Below, in pieces: positions 1 through 7,499 of a stretch of 27,867 nucleotides of DNA. Both the position numbers and the translations under genes were made by a program. The stretch is from Thermoflexus sp042408815 (GTDB lineage: Bacteria; Chloroflexota; Anaerolineae; Thermoflexales; Thermoflexaceae), in contig NZ_JBHOQR010000011.1 in NCBI RefSeq assembly GCF_042408815.1, forward strand, positions 1 to 27,867, read 5' to 3'. Each line of letters begins with the position of its first letter. The stretch's first letter is position 1. A model generated the notes under the pieces. It did not search any database. It was not told where the DNA came from and saw nothing but the letters and a program-made list of their open reading frames with translations.

Positions 1-19
1 AGGTCTTACCGGGAAGCGC

Positions 20-48
20 TTGACAAAATCCTGGATCTGTGCTATAAA
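20..48 (+). promoter_or_regulatory. Sigma70-type promoter of the ilv-leu operon
   Basis: A TTGACA box at 20-25 is followed after exactly 17 bases by TATAAA at 43-48, which is 6/6 and 5/6 to the housekeeping consensus. Transcription would start near 54-56, about 30 bases ahead of the leader peptide ATG at 85. The segment is AT-richer than the coding DNA around it. Between the terminator hairpin (ending 268) and the ilvB Shine-Dalgarno (from 283) there is no room for another promoter, so this one probably serves the operon. The call rests on sequence match only. Confidence 0.75.
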
Positions 49-84
49 CACGGTCAAACTCTGAACCGGTGGGAACGGAAGCCC

Positions 85-195
85 ATGGCCTTCGGTCTGG
101 TGGTTCTCTCCCTCGTCCTTATCGTCCTCATCCTTCGGGGCATCCTTCGCCTCGGAGAGGCGATGCCCGTTTGGGAGGGAACCACCCCCGGTTAG
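85..195 (+). CDS. Branched-chain amino acid leader peptide (36 aa), probable attenuator peptide of the ilv-leu operon
   Basis: The ATG at 85 opens a 36-codon frame ending at TAG 193-195. Residues 5-23 contain 15 Leu/Val/Ile (core LVVLSLVLIVLIL, then RGILRL), encoded at 97-153. The function expected of ilvL-type leaders is to stall the ribosome when charged Leu, Val or Ile tRNA is scarce and so control the downstream terminator. The start is preceded by a purine-rich but weak Shine-Dalgarno (GGGAACGGAAG, 71-81). It sits 30 bases after the predicted transcription start. The frame is also open leftward to base 1, so the alternative is the C-terminal membrane helix of a longer upstream protein. 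The promoter inside that upstream stretch, its mixed third-base composition and the paired RNA elements downstream favour a leader peptide. Confidence 0.7.
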   Translation: MAFGLVVLSLVLIVLILRGILRLGEAMPVWEGTTPG

Positions 196-268
196 CCGGA
201 TCGCCGTTCACAGTTTTCCTATCCGCACATCGGGAGGGGCCTCCCAAACGGGAGGCCCCTCCCTTTTT
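166..268 (+). promoter_or_regulatory. Transcription attenuator: mutually exclusive antiterminator and terminator
   Basis: Bases 166-178 (CCCGTTTGGGAGG) are the exact reverse complement of 240-252, giving a 13-bp antiterminator. The same 240-252 segment forms part of both arms and the loop of the terminator hairpin (232-245 with 250-263), so only one structure can exist at a time. Segment 166-178 lies inside the leader peptide frame, just after the Leu/Val/Ile codons (97-153) and 15-27 bases before its stop. A ribosome stalled on those codons leaves it free to pair. A ribosome at the stop would cover its 3' part. A six-base protector pairing (109-114 with 175-180) and a short hairpin (148-153 with 157-162) are also possible. 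Confidence 0.8.
232..268 (+). terminator. Intrinsic terminator hairpin of the ilv leader
   Basis: A perfect 14-bp stem (GGGAGGGGCCTCCC at 232-245, pairing with 250-263) encloses an AAAC loop and is followed immediately by TTTTT at 264-268. It sits only 14 bases before the ilvB Shine-Dalgarno, so ilvB transcripts starting at 55 must pass through it. It is best read as the attenuator's terminator rather than the end of a separate upstream gene. Confidence 0.92.
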
Positions 269-296
269 ATCCCCGCCTGGCGAAAGGAGGGATCCG

Positions 297-2054
297 ATGG
301 AAACGATGACGATGACCCAGGCTGCGACGACTCCCCGCCTGCTTCGACGGGAGCGCCGTCGGATGAAGACGGCATGGGCCGTGATGGAAGCTCTGGTCCG
401 CGAAGGCGTGGAGGTGATCTTCGGCGTTCCCGGGGGTGCCTCCCTGCCCCTTTATGACGCCCTCTGCGATTACCCCCAGATCCGCCATGTCCTCGTCCGA
501 CACGAACAGTGCGCCATCCACATGGCGGAGGGTTACGCCCGGGCGACCGGGAAGCCTGGGGTGTGCTTCACCACCTCCGGCCCCGGTGCGACGAACCTGG
601 TCACAGGCCTCACGGACGCCATGATGGATTCCACACCGGTGGTGGCGATCACCGGCCAGGTCCCCACGTTCTTCATGGGGGGCGATGCCTTCCAGGAAGC
701 CGATGTCATCGGCCTTACGATGTCCGTCACCAAACACAATTGGCTGGTGCGCAAGCCAGCCCAGGCCCTCGAGGCCGTCCACCTGGCCTTCCGGCTGGCC
801 ACCGACGGACGGCCCGGCCCCACCTTGGTGGATCTCCCCCGGGATGTGCTGCTCACCGAAGCGGATTTCGTCCTCGAGGACCCGGCGGCCTTCTCGCTCT
901 CACGCCCGCGACCGCCTTTCCCGGACGAGAGAACGCTCCGACAGGCGGCCGATCTCATCGCCCAATCCCAGCGCCCCATCCTCTATGTCGGCGGGGGGGT
1001 CATCCATTCCGGCGCAGCCCCGGAGGTCCGGGCCCTGGCGGAGAAGGCCCGCATCCCGGTGACCACCACGCTGATGGGCTTGGGGGCTTTCCCCGAGGAT
1101 CACCCCTATGCGCTCAAGATGCTGGGGATGCATGGAACGGTTTACGCGAACTTCGCCATCAACTTCTCCGACCTGATCATCGCCGTCGGCGCCCGTTTCG
1201 ATGATCGGGTGACCGGCAAGCTCTCCGCCTTCGCCCCCCATGCGAAGGTGATCCACATCGACATCGATCCGGCGGAGATCAACAAGAACCGCCGGGCCGA
1301 TGTGGCCCTCATCGGCGACGCCAAGCAGATCCTGCGCGCCCTGCTCCCGCTGGTGCGTCCCCCGGATACCGAGGCCTGGTGGCGTCAGATCGAGGACTGG
1401 AAGGCCCGTTACCCGCTGCGCTACCGGCAAGGGGATGAGGTCATCAAGCCCCAGTTCGCCATTCAGATGATCTACGAGCTGACGAAGGATCACCGGCCGA
1501 TCGTCACCCTCGATGTGGGTCAGCACCAGATGTGGGCCGCTCAGTTCTTCGTATGGAAGGAGCCGCGGACCTGCATCACCTCCGGTGGGCTGGGGACGAT
1601 GGGCTTCAGCCTGCCGGCGGCGGTCGGTGCCCAATTCGGCTGCCCGGATCGGCTGGTGATCAACATCAACGGCGATGGGTCCTTCCAAATGACCTTCCAG
1701 GCCCTGATCACGGCTGTGGAATGGCGGCTGCCCATCAAGGTGTTCATCATCAACAACCAGTATCTGGGCATGGTCCGCCAGTGGCAGGAGCTGTTCTACA
1801 ACCGGCGTTACTCCGCCGTCTATCTGGCTAACCCGGACTTCGCCCGCATGGCCGAAGCGGTGGGCGCGGCCGGGATCCGGGTGGAGCGGCCGGATCAGGT
1901 CGAGCCGGCCATCCGACAAGCCCTGGCGATCACGGATCGGCCGGTGGTGGTCGACATCCTCGTGGATCCGGAGGAGAACTGCTTCCCGATGATCCCCTCC
2001 GGGATGACGGTGTTCGATATGATGATCGCCCCCGGCGTGAAGGCCGTGCCGTGA
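297..2054 (+). CDS. ilvB: Acetolactate synthase, large (catalytic) subunit
   Basis: This is a thiamine-diphosphate enzyme that condenses two pyruvates to 2-acetolactate (Val/Leu branch), or pyruvate with 2-oxobutyrate to acetohydroxybutyrate (Ile branch). It has 585 aa, the usual length. The N-terminal TPP domain starts near residue 22 and carries the catalytic glutamate E70 in RHEQ, followed by the TSGPGATN segment. The central FAD/Rossmann-like domain follows. The C-terminal TPP-pyrophosphate domain has the GDGS (459-462) to NNQYLGMV (486 on) metal/TPP motif. The ATG at 297 is chosen because AAAGGAGGG lies 5 bases upstream. The frame is open further back to 69, but that would run through the terminator hairpin. 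It is the first structural gene of the operon and sits directly behind the attenuator; ilvN follows after 33 bases. Confidence 0.97.
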   Translation: METMTMTQAATTPRLLRRERRRMKTAWAVMEALVREGVEVIFGVPGGASLPLYDALCDYPQIRHVLVRHEQCAIHMAEGYARATGKPGVCFTTSGPGATNLVTGLTDAMMDSTPVVAITGQVPTFFMGGDAFQEADVIGLTMSVTKHNWLVRKPAQALEAVHLAFRLATDGRPGPTLVDLPRDVLLTEADFVLEDPAAFSLSRPRPPFPDERTLRQAADLIAQSQRPILYVGGGVIHSGAAPEVRALAEKARIPVTTTLMGLGAFPEDHPYALKMLGMHGTVYANFAINFSDLIIAVGARFDDRVTGKLSAFAPHAKVIHIDIDPAEINKNRRADVALIGDAKQILRALLPLVRPPDTEAWWRQIEDWKARYPLRYRQGDEVIKPQFAIQMIYELTKDHRPIVTLDVGQHQMWAAQFFVWKEPRTCITSGGLGTMGFSLPAAVGAQFGCPDRLVININGDGSFQMTFQALITAVEWRLPIKVFIINNQYLGMVRQWQELFYNRRYSAVYLANPDFARMAEAVGAAGIRVERPDQVEPAIRQALAITDRPVVVDILVDPEENCFPMIPSGMTVFDMMIAPGVKAVP

Positions 2055-2087
2055 TTCCTCAGGGGAAAACCGAAAGAGGAGGCGAGG

Positions 2088-2606
2088 ATGCCACGCTGGC
2101 TGGCGGTGACCATTGAAAACTCCGTGGAGAGCCTGAACCGGGTGTTCCATCTGCTGCGCCGACGTCACCTTCCGGTGGGCGCGATCTCCATGTGCCGGAC
2201 GGAGGATCCGCAGGATCTCCGGCTGCTGATCCCGGTGGACCCGGCCCGGGTGGATCCCCAGCGGGTCCGGGCCAATCTGGAGAAGCTCCTCTGTGTGAAG
2301 GCAGTGGAGGATTGGGGGGAACGCCCCCTGGTGATCCGGGATATGGCTCTGGTGAAGGTCCGGGCTCCGGCGGAGGCGTGGGTGGAGATCGCCCAGCTGG
2401 CGGAGTTCTACCGAGCCCGGATCGTCGATGTCGGCCCGGAGACCCTGATCGTGGAAGTCACCGGCTCGGCGGAGAAGGTGGATTCCTGCATCGCCCGTTT
2501 GCAACGGTTCGGCGTCGTGGAGGTGACCCGCTCCGGCCCGATGGCGATGATCCGGGGCCAGGGGGAGGCCGCGCCGGCCGAGCGGGTGGCGGAGGCCGCT
2601 GCATAG
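2088..2606 (+). CDS. ilvN: Acetolactate synthase, small (regulatory) subunit
   Basis: A 172-aa protein that binds IlvB, raises its activity and usually gives valine feedback inhibition. The N-terminal ACT domain (about residues 4-75, beginning WLAVTIENSVESLNRVF) and the C-terminal ALS small-subunit domain (about 85-160) are both present, at normal family length. AGAGGAGG lies just upstream of the ATG. It lies 33 bases after ilvB, the usual order for the holoenzyme pair. The last ten residues are Ala/Glu-rich and probably disordered. Valine sensitivity cannot be judged from sequence alone. Confidence 0.95.
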   Translation: MPRWLAVTIENSVESLNRVFHLLRRRHLPVGAISMCRTEDPQDLRLLIPVDPARVDPQRVRANLEKLLCVKAVEDWGERPLVIRDMALVKVRAPAEAWVEIAQLAEFYRARIVDVGPETLIVEVTGSAEKVDSCIARLQRFGVVEVTRSGPMAMIRGQGEAAPAERVAEAAA

Positions 2607-2675
2607 TCGCCTTCCCTTGCTCTGAGGGAGGAACAGCCAGTCTACCGCGCAAATCCCGCAACCGGAGGTATTCCG

Positions 2676-3677
2676 ATGGCGCGCATTTACTATGACGCGG
2701 ATGCCGATCTCAGCCTGCTGAACGGCCGTCGGATCGCCGTTCTGGGTTACGGCAGCCAGGGCCATGCCCATGCCCTGAATCTCAAAGACAGCGGCTGTGA
2801 TGTGTGTGTGGGCCTCTACCGGGGGAGCAAGTCCTGGGCGAAGGCCGAGGCGGACGGATTGCCCGTCTACGAGGTTCCGGAGGCGGTGCGGCGATCCGAC
2901 ATCATCGTGATGCTGGTACCGGATCCGGCCCAGCCCGCCCTCTACCGGGAGGCCGTGGCGCCGAATCTCTCCTCGGGCAAGACCCTCATGTTCGCCCACG
3001 GCTTCAACATCCGGTTCGGCCAGATCGTCCCGCCCCCCGACGTGGACGTGAGCATGGTGGCCCCGAAATCCCCCGGGCACCGGATGCGAGAGGTTTTCAA
3101 GGAAGGAGGAGGGGTTCCGGCGCTGGTCGCCGTCCATCAGGATGCGACGGGGAAGGCGCTGCCGACCGCTCTCGCCTACGCGAAGGGCCTCGGATGCACC
3201 CGCGCCGGGGTGATCGAGACCACCTTCGCGGAGGAAACCGAGACCGATCTCTTCGGCGAGCAGGTGGTGCTGTGTGGTGGAGTCACCCATCTGATCAAGG
3301 CGGCCTTCGAGATCCTGGTGGAGGCCGGCTACCAGCCGGAGATTGCGTATTTTGAGTGCCTCAACGAGCTGAAGCTGATCGTGGATCTGATGTATCAGGG
3401 CGGCCTTTCTTACATGCGCTATTCGGTCAGCGACACAGCGGAATACGGGGATTACCGCAGCGGGCCCCGGGTGATCGACGACCATGTGCGAGCCACCATG
3501 AAACAGATCCTGGAAGAGATCCGCAGCGGGGCGTTTGCCGAGGAATGGATCGAGGAGAACGCGAAGGGCCGTCCATGGTTCAACGCCAAACGCGAGGAGG
3601 AGCGCCAACACCCGATTGAGGAAGTGGGCCGCCGGCTGCGGGCGATGATGCCTTGGCTGAATCCGAAAGAGGTGTGA
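2676..3677 (+). CDS. ilvC: Ketol-acid reductoisomerase (class I)
   Basis: It isomerises and reduces 2-acetolactate or acetohydroxybutyrate to the dihydroxy acid, using NAD(P)H and two Mg2+. It has 333 aa, typical of the short class I enzyme. The Rossmann motif GYGSQG is at 24-29. The cofactor-specificity loop reads YRGSKSW (48-54); its Arg and Ser residues suggest NADPH. Metal and substrate residues align well with the family: D191 and E195 (in ETDLFGEQ), E227, E231 and S252; H108 is the conserved histidine after TLMFA. GGAGGT stands about 9 bases before the ATG. The gene lies 69 bases after ilvN with no terminator between. Confidence 0.97.
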   Translation: MARIYYDADADLSLLNGRRIAVLGYGSQGHAHALNLKDSGCDVCVGLYRGSKSWAKAEADGLPVYEVPEAVRRSDIIVMLVPDPAQPALYREAVAPNLSSGKTLMFAHGFNIRFGQIVPPPDVDVSMVAPKSPGHRMREVFKEGGGVPALVAVHQDATGKALPTALAYAKGLGCTRAGVIETTFAEETETDLFGEQVVLCGGVTHLIKAAFEILVEAGYQPEIAYFECLNELKLIVDLMYQGGLSYMRYSVSDTAEYGDYRSGPRVIDDHVRATMKQILEEIRSGAFAEEWIEENAKGRPWFNAKREEERQHPIEEVGRRLRAMMPWLNPKEV

Positions 3678-3718
3678 GGCAGAGCCACCGTTCCCAGCCA
3701 GCGGGAAAGGAGGTCCAC

Positions 3719-5317
3719 ATGGGGGATGATGTCGTTCGGATTTTTGATACCACGTTGCGGGACGGCGAGCAATCGCCAGGAGCGACCCTCACCGTGGAGG
3801 AGAAGCTGGAGATCGCCCGCCAGCTGGTCCGCCTGGGGGTGGATATCATCGAAGCCGGCTTCCCGATCGCCTCGCCAGGGGATTTCGAAGCGGTGCGGCG
3901 GATCGCCCGGGAGATCGGCCCCCTGGGGAAGGACCGTCCGAACGGCCCGCCGGTGATCGCCGGGCTGGCCCGGGCGAACCCGGAGGACATCGACGCCTGC
4001 TGGGAGGCGGTGCGGGAGGCCCCCCGCCCGCGGATCCATGTCTTCCTGGCCACCTCCGATATTCACCTGCAATACAAGCTGCGGATGACCCGTGAGGAGT
4101 GCCTGGCCCGGATCCGGGAGATGGTGGCGTATGCCCGACGCCGTTGCGACGACGTGGAGTTCTCCCCGGAAGACGCGGGACGAACCGATCGCGATTTCCT
4201 GATGCAGGCGCTGACGGCAGCCGTGGAGGCGGGAGCGACCACCCTGAACATCCCGGACACGGTGGGCTACACCACGCCCGAGGAGTTCGGGGCCCTCTTC
4301 GCGGAGATCCGCCGCCGGGTTCCGGGGGTGGAACGGGTGATCCTTTCCGCCCACTGCCACAATGATCTGGGCCTGGCCACCGCCAATACCCTGGCCGCTA
4401 TCCGGAACGGCGCCCGCCAAGTGGAGGTCACCGTCAATGGCATCGGCGAACGGGCGGGCAACACGGCCCTCGAAGAGGTGGTCATGGCCCTCCACACCCG
4501 GCGGGATGTCTTCGGGGTGCGCACGCATATCGACACCACCCAAATCTATCGCACCAGCCGTCTGGTGAGCGCCCTCACCGGTATCCCGGTCCAGCCCAAC
4601 AAGGCCATCGTGGGCGCCAACGCTTTCGCCCACGAGGCCGGCATCCATCAGGATGGGATGCTGAAGAACCCGCTGACTTATGAAATCATGCGGCCGGAGA
4701 CGGTGGGGGTGCCGGAATCCCGCCTGGTCCTGGGGAAGCACTCCGGACGACATGCCTTCCGGGTCCGCCTGGAGCAAATGGGCTATCACCTCCCGCCGGA
4801 CGCCTTCGAGGAAGCGTTCCGCCGGTTCAAGGCGCTATGCGATCGCAAGAAATACGTCACCGACTTCGACCTGGAAGCGATGATGGCTGATTTCACTTCG
4901 AACAGCGGCCAGAACTGGCGCCTGGATACGCTGCAGGTGACCTGCGGCACGCCGCTGATCGCCACCGCCACCGTCCGCCTGGTGGGGCCCAACGGGGAGG
5001 TCCGCGTCGGCACGGGGACGGGGAACGAGCCGATTGACGCGGCTTACCGGGCCATCGAGGCCGCTCTGAGGATGCAGGCCCGCCTGCTGGAGTTCAACGT
5101 CCACGCGGTGACCCCAGGGCACCATGCGATGGGGCGTGTCTTCATCCAGGTGGAAGATCCGCATACCGGCCGCCTGGCCAGCGGCTTCGGCGCCGATACC
5201 GACATCGTGGTGGCCGCCGCCAAGGCCTATCTGCACGCCCTCCTGCGGCTGGGCCATGCCCCTCGGGCCGCTCCGGTGGAAAGGATGTCGGTCCCGGTTC
5301 CATACACTCAAGCGTAG
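3719..5317 (+). CDS. leuA: 2-isopropylmalate synthase
   Basis: It condenses acetyl-CoA with 2-oxoisovalerate, committing carbon to leucine. It has 532 aa, the normal length of the long bacterial form with a leucine-binding regulatory domain. The N-terminal TIM barrel opens with DTTLRDGEQSPG (R14, D15). The metal ligands H212 and H214 lie in AHCHND, and the GIGERAGN signature follows shortly. The communication region and C-terminal LeuA dimerisation/allosteric domain occupy about residues 390-515. The ATG at 3719 is preceded by a perfect AAAGGAGGT 4 bases away; the frame is open 22 codons further back, but this would overlap ilvC and lacks a good site. The paralogue cimA lies downstream; LeuA is told apart by EQSPG in place of SQREG and by its GFPIASPGDFEAV substrate loop. 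Confidence 0.95.
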   Translation: MGDDVVRIFDTTLRDGEQSPGATLTVEEKLEIARQLVRLGVDIIEAGFPIASPGDFEAVRRIAREIGPLGKDRPNGPPVIAGLARANPEDIDACWEAVREAPRPRIHVFLATSDIHLQYKLRMTREECLARIREMVAYARRRCDDVEFSPEDAGRTDRDFLMQALTAAVEAGATTLNIPDTVGYTTPEEFGALFAEIRRRVPGVERVILSAHCHNDLGLATANTLAAIRNGARQVEVTVNGIGERAGNTALEEVVMALHTRRDVFGVRTHIDTTQIYRTSRLVSALTGIPVQPNKAIVGANAFAHEAGIHQDGMLKNPLTYEIMRPETVGVPESRLVLGKHSGRHAFRVRLEQMGYHLPPDAFEEAFRRFKALCDRKKYVTDFDLEAMMADFTSNSGQNWRLDTLQVTCGTPLIATATVRLVGPNGEVRVGTGTGNEPIDAAYRAIEAALRMQARLLEFNVHAVTPGHHAMGRVFIQVEDPHTGRLASGFGADTDIVVAAAKAYLHALLRLGHAPRAAPVERMSVPVPYTQA

Positions 5318-5340
5318 AAACATCATCCGGAGGTTCACCG

Positions 5341-6621
5341 ATGGGTATGACGATGGCCGAGAAGATCATCGCCGCCCACGCAGGCCTGGATCACGTGGAG
5401 CCTGGGGATCTGGTGGAGGCCCGAGTCGATTTCGTGATGGCCAACGACATCACCGCCGCCCTGGCCATCCGGGAGTTCGAGAAACTGGGCGTGGAAGAGG
5501 TATTCGACCGGGAGCGGGTCGCCTTCGTGGCCGACCACTTCGTCCCGCCCCCTAACATCAAGGCCGCGGAGCAGTGCATGACCGTCCGCACCTGGGCCCG
5601 ACGCAAGGGGATCCTCTACTTTGAAGGGGGGCGGGATGGTGGCATTGAGCACATCGTGCTGCCCGAGCAGGGCCTGGTGCTGCCCGGGGAGCTGATCATC
5701 GGGGCCGATTCCCACACCTGCACCTATGGAGCCCTGGGCGCCTTCTCGACCGGCGTGGGCTCCACCGACGCGGCCGTGGCCATGGCCACCGGCCGGCTCT
5801 GGCTTAAAGTGCCTCCTACCATGCGCCTGTTCTACCACGGGACGCTCCGCCCCTGGGTCACAGCGAAGGACCTCATCCTCCACACCATCGGCCATATCGG
5901 GGTCGATGGGGCGCTCTACATGGCCATGTTCTTCACCGGGCCCGTGATCCGGAGCCTCAGCATGGATGGACGGTTCACCATCACGAACATGGCGATTGAG
6001 GCGGGGGGGAAGGCTGGGCTGATCGAGGTGGATGAGAAGACTCTGGATTACGTCCGCCCCCGGGCGAAGCGCCCCTTCACGGTTTATCGGGATGACCCGG
6101 ATGCCCGGTATGAGATCGATCTGGATTTCAACGTCAGCGACTGGGAGCCGGTAGTCGCGGTGCCCCACCTGCCCTCGAACGTGCGGCCGGTGAGCGAGCT
6201 TGCTGACATCCGGATCGATCAGGTGTTTATCGGCTCGTGCACGAACGGTCGCATCGAGGACCTCCGGCTGGCCGCCCGGATCCTCCAGGGCCAGCGGGTG
6301 CATCCCGAGGTTCGCTGCATCATCATCCCGGGCAGCGGGCCGACTTACCGGCAGGCCTTGGAGGAGGGCCTGATCGATATCTTTGTGGAAGCCGGCGCGG
6401 TGGTGGGCCTGCCCTCATGCGGCCCATGCATGGGCGGATACTCCGGCGTGCTGGGGCCGGGGGAGCGCTGCGTCTCCACCACCAATCGCAACTTCATCGG
6501 CCGCATGGGCCATCCGACCAGCGAGGTGTATCTGGCCAATCCGGCAGTGGCCGCGGCCAGCGCCATCCTGGGGCGCATCGCCAGCCCCGAGGAGGTGATG
6601 GCTCCGACCATGGCGGTGTAA
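5341..6621 (+). CDS. leuC: 3-isopropylmalate dehydratase large subunit (archaeal/short type)
   Basis: With LeuD it isomerises 2-isopropylmalate to 3-isopropylmalate through a [4Fe-4S] cluster, and probably also citramalate to 3-methylmalate for the CimA route. The protein has 426 aa, the compact LeuC/homoaconitase-type form, against about 466 for the E. coli type. Cluster ligands are C300 (GSCTNGR), C360 and C363 (SCGPCMGG). The DHFVPP, ADSHTCTYGALGAF and PGSGPTY segments are typical of aconitase-family large subunits. GGAGGT (5329-5334) supports the first of three in-frame ATGs (5341, 5347, 5353). It starts 23 bases after leuA. The partner leuD is separated from it by a 53-codon gene. Confidence 0.94.
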   Translation: MGMTMAEKIIAAHAGLDHVEPGDLVEARVDFVMANDITAALAIREFEKLGVEEVFDRERVAFVADHFVPPPNIKAAEQCMTVRTWARRKGILYFEGGRDGGIEHIVLPEQGLVLPGELIIGADSHTCTYGALGAFSTGVGSTDAAVAMATGRLWLKVPPTMRLFYHGTLRPWVTAKDLILHTIGHIGVDGALYMAMFFTGPVIRSLSMDGRFTITNMAIEAGGKAGLIEVDEKTLDYVRPRAKRPFTVYRDDPDARYEIDLDFNVSDWEPVVAVPHLPSNVRPVSELADIRIDQVFIGSCTNGRIEDLRLAARILQGQRVHPEVRCIIIPGSGPTYRQALEEGLIDIFVEAGAVVGLPSCGPCMGGYSGVLGPGERCVSTTNRNFIGRMGHPTSEVYLANPAVAAASAILGRIASPEEVMAPTMAV

Positions 6622-6737
6622 GGCCCCGGAAGCTCGAGGGATTCCCTCCCGCGATCCAGACCATGAGGGGCTTTCGGCTTCACGAGGCGTTCCGAACCCA
6701 CCTTGCGGAATTCCCGACACACAAGGAGGAAGATCCC

Positions 6738-6899
6738 ATGAAGGACCCACGCTCGGTCTGGGAGGAATTTCTGGAGGAAGCGATCCCCTCCTGGGAGGCA
6801 GATCCGGAGGAGGATCCCGCACGCAGCGCCCATCCGATGAGCTGGGTGGTGGATTGCATGATGGGCTGCTATAACTTCACCGAACCCGAAGAGGATTGA
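6738..6899 (+). CDS. Small acidic protein of unknown function between leuC and leuD (53 aa)
   Basis: I do not recognise this protein. An AAGGAGG site (6723-6729) lies 8 bases before the ATG at 6738, and the stop is 11 bases before leuD, overlapping the start of the leuD Shine-Dalgarno. It has 15 Asp/Glu against three Lys/Arg, three tryptophans and a C40-x3-C44 pair in VVDCMMGCYNF near its C-terminus. No signal peptide or membrane segment is seen. Its position inside the isopropylmalate dehydratase pair suggests a link with the LeuC-LeuD complex, for example a subunit clamp or a cluster-assembly aid; this is pure inference. An alternative in-frame ATG at 6663 would add 25 residues but has no good ribosome site. 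It could still be a chance frame. Confidence 0.6.
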   Translation: MKDPRSVWEEFLEEAIPSWEADPEEDPARSAHPMSWVVDCMMGCYNFTEPEED

Positions 6900-6910
6900 G
6901 GAGGGAAGCC

Positions 6911-7414
6911 ATGCGCTTCCACGGGCGCGCCTGGGTTTTCGGGGACAACATCGACACCGATGTGATTATCCCGGGGCGTTACCTGAACACCACGGACCCG
7001 AAAGAGCTGGCCGCGCATTGCATGGAGGGGATCGATCCGGAGTTTCCCCATAAAGTGCAGCCAGGGGACATCGTGGTGGCAGGACGCAACTTCGGGAGCG
7101 GCTCCTCCCGAGAGCACGCGCCGATCAGCCTGAAGGCGGCGGGGGTCTCCTGTGTGATCGCCAAATCTTTCGCCCGCATCTTCTTCCGGAACGCCATCAA
7201 CATCGGCCTCCCGGTGCTGGAATGCCCGGAGGCCGTGGAGGCTATCTCGCCGGGGGATGAGCTGGAAGTCCATCTGGACACCGGGGAGATCCGCAACCAT
7301 CGGACCGGCCAGACCTTTCGCGCCAAGCCCTACCCGCCCTTCATGCTGGAGCTGATCCGCGCCGGCGGGCTGATCCCTTACACCCGTGCTCGCCTGCAGC
7401 AGGAGCGCACGTAG
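6911..7414 (+). CDS. leuD: 3-isopropylmalate dehydratase small subunit (archaeal/short type)
   Basis: This is the swivel-domain subunit that completes the isopropylmalate isomerase active site with LeuC. It has 167 aa, the short form that accompanies the 420-aa LeuC type. It shows the family N-terminus (FGDNIDTDVIIPGRYL, 10-25) and the substrate-binding GSGSSREHAP motif at 62-71. AGGAGGG (6899-6905) fixes the ATG at 6911; an in-frame TTG at 6896 would add five residues and overlap the preceding small gene. In short-type LeuD the loop after the DTD segment helps to set substrate specificity, and here it would have to accept isopropylmalate and probably citramalate. Confidence 0.95.
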   Translation: MRFHGRAWVFGDNIDTDVIIPGRYLNTTDPKELAAHCMEGIDPEFPHKVQPGDIVVAGRNFGSGSSREHAPISLKAAGVSCVIAKSFARIFFRNAINIGLPVLECPEAVEAISPGDELEVHLDTGEIRNHRTGQTFRAKPYPPFMLELIRAGGLIPYTRARLQQERT

Positions 7415-7499
7415 GCCCACCTGAGGCTTTCGCTGCCTTCGGTGGCCTCGCGGAACAGGAATCGCGCTGCACCCATTTCAGGATGCAGAGGAGGTCCGT

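Noticed and set aside
69..296. N-terminal extension of ilvB from a start at 69
   Set aside because: It would translate through the terminator hairpin and overlap the leader peptide in another frame; the 76 extra residues are Pro/Arg/His-rich and unlike the family, while 297 has an excellent Shine-Dalgarno.
195..296. T-box riboswitch ahead of ilvB
   Set aside because: The leader is too short for a T-box, and I see no AGGGUGGNACCGCG-like T-box sequence or specifier stem. A translated leader peptide explains the region better.
900..3611. Very long open frame on the minus strand across ilvB, ilvN and ilvC
   Set aside because: It mirrors the codon bias of the genes on the plus strand, has a His/Asp/Gly-rich sequence without any domain, and lacks a ribosome site. 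Similar antisense frames opposite leuA, leuC, cimA and asd were dropped for the same reason.
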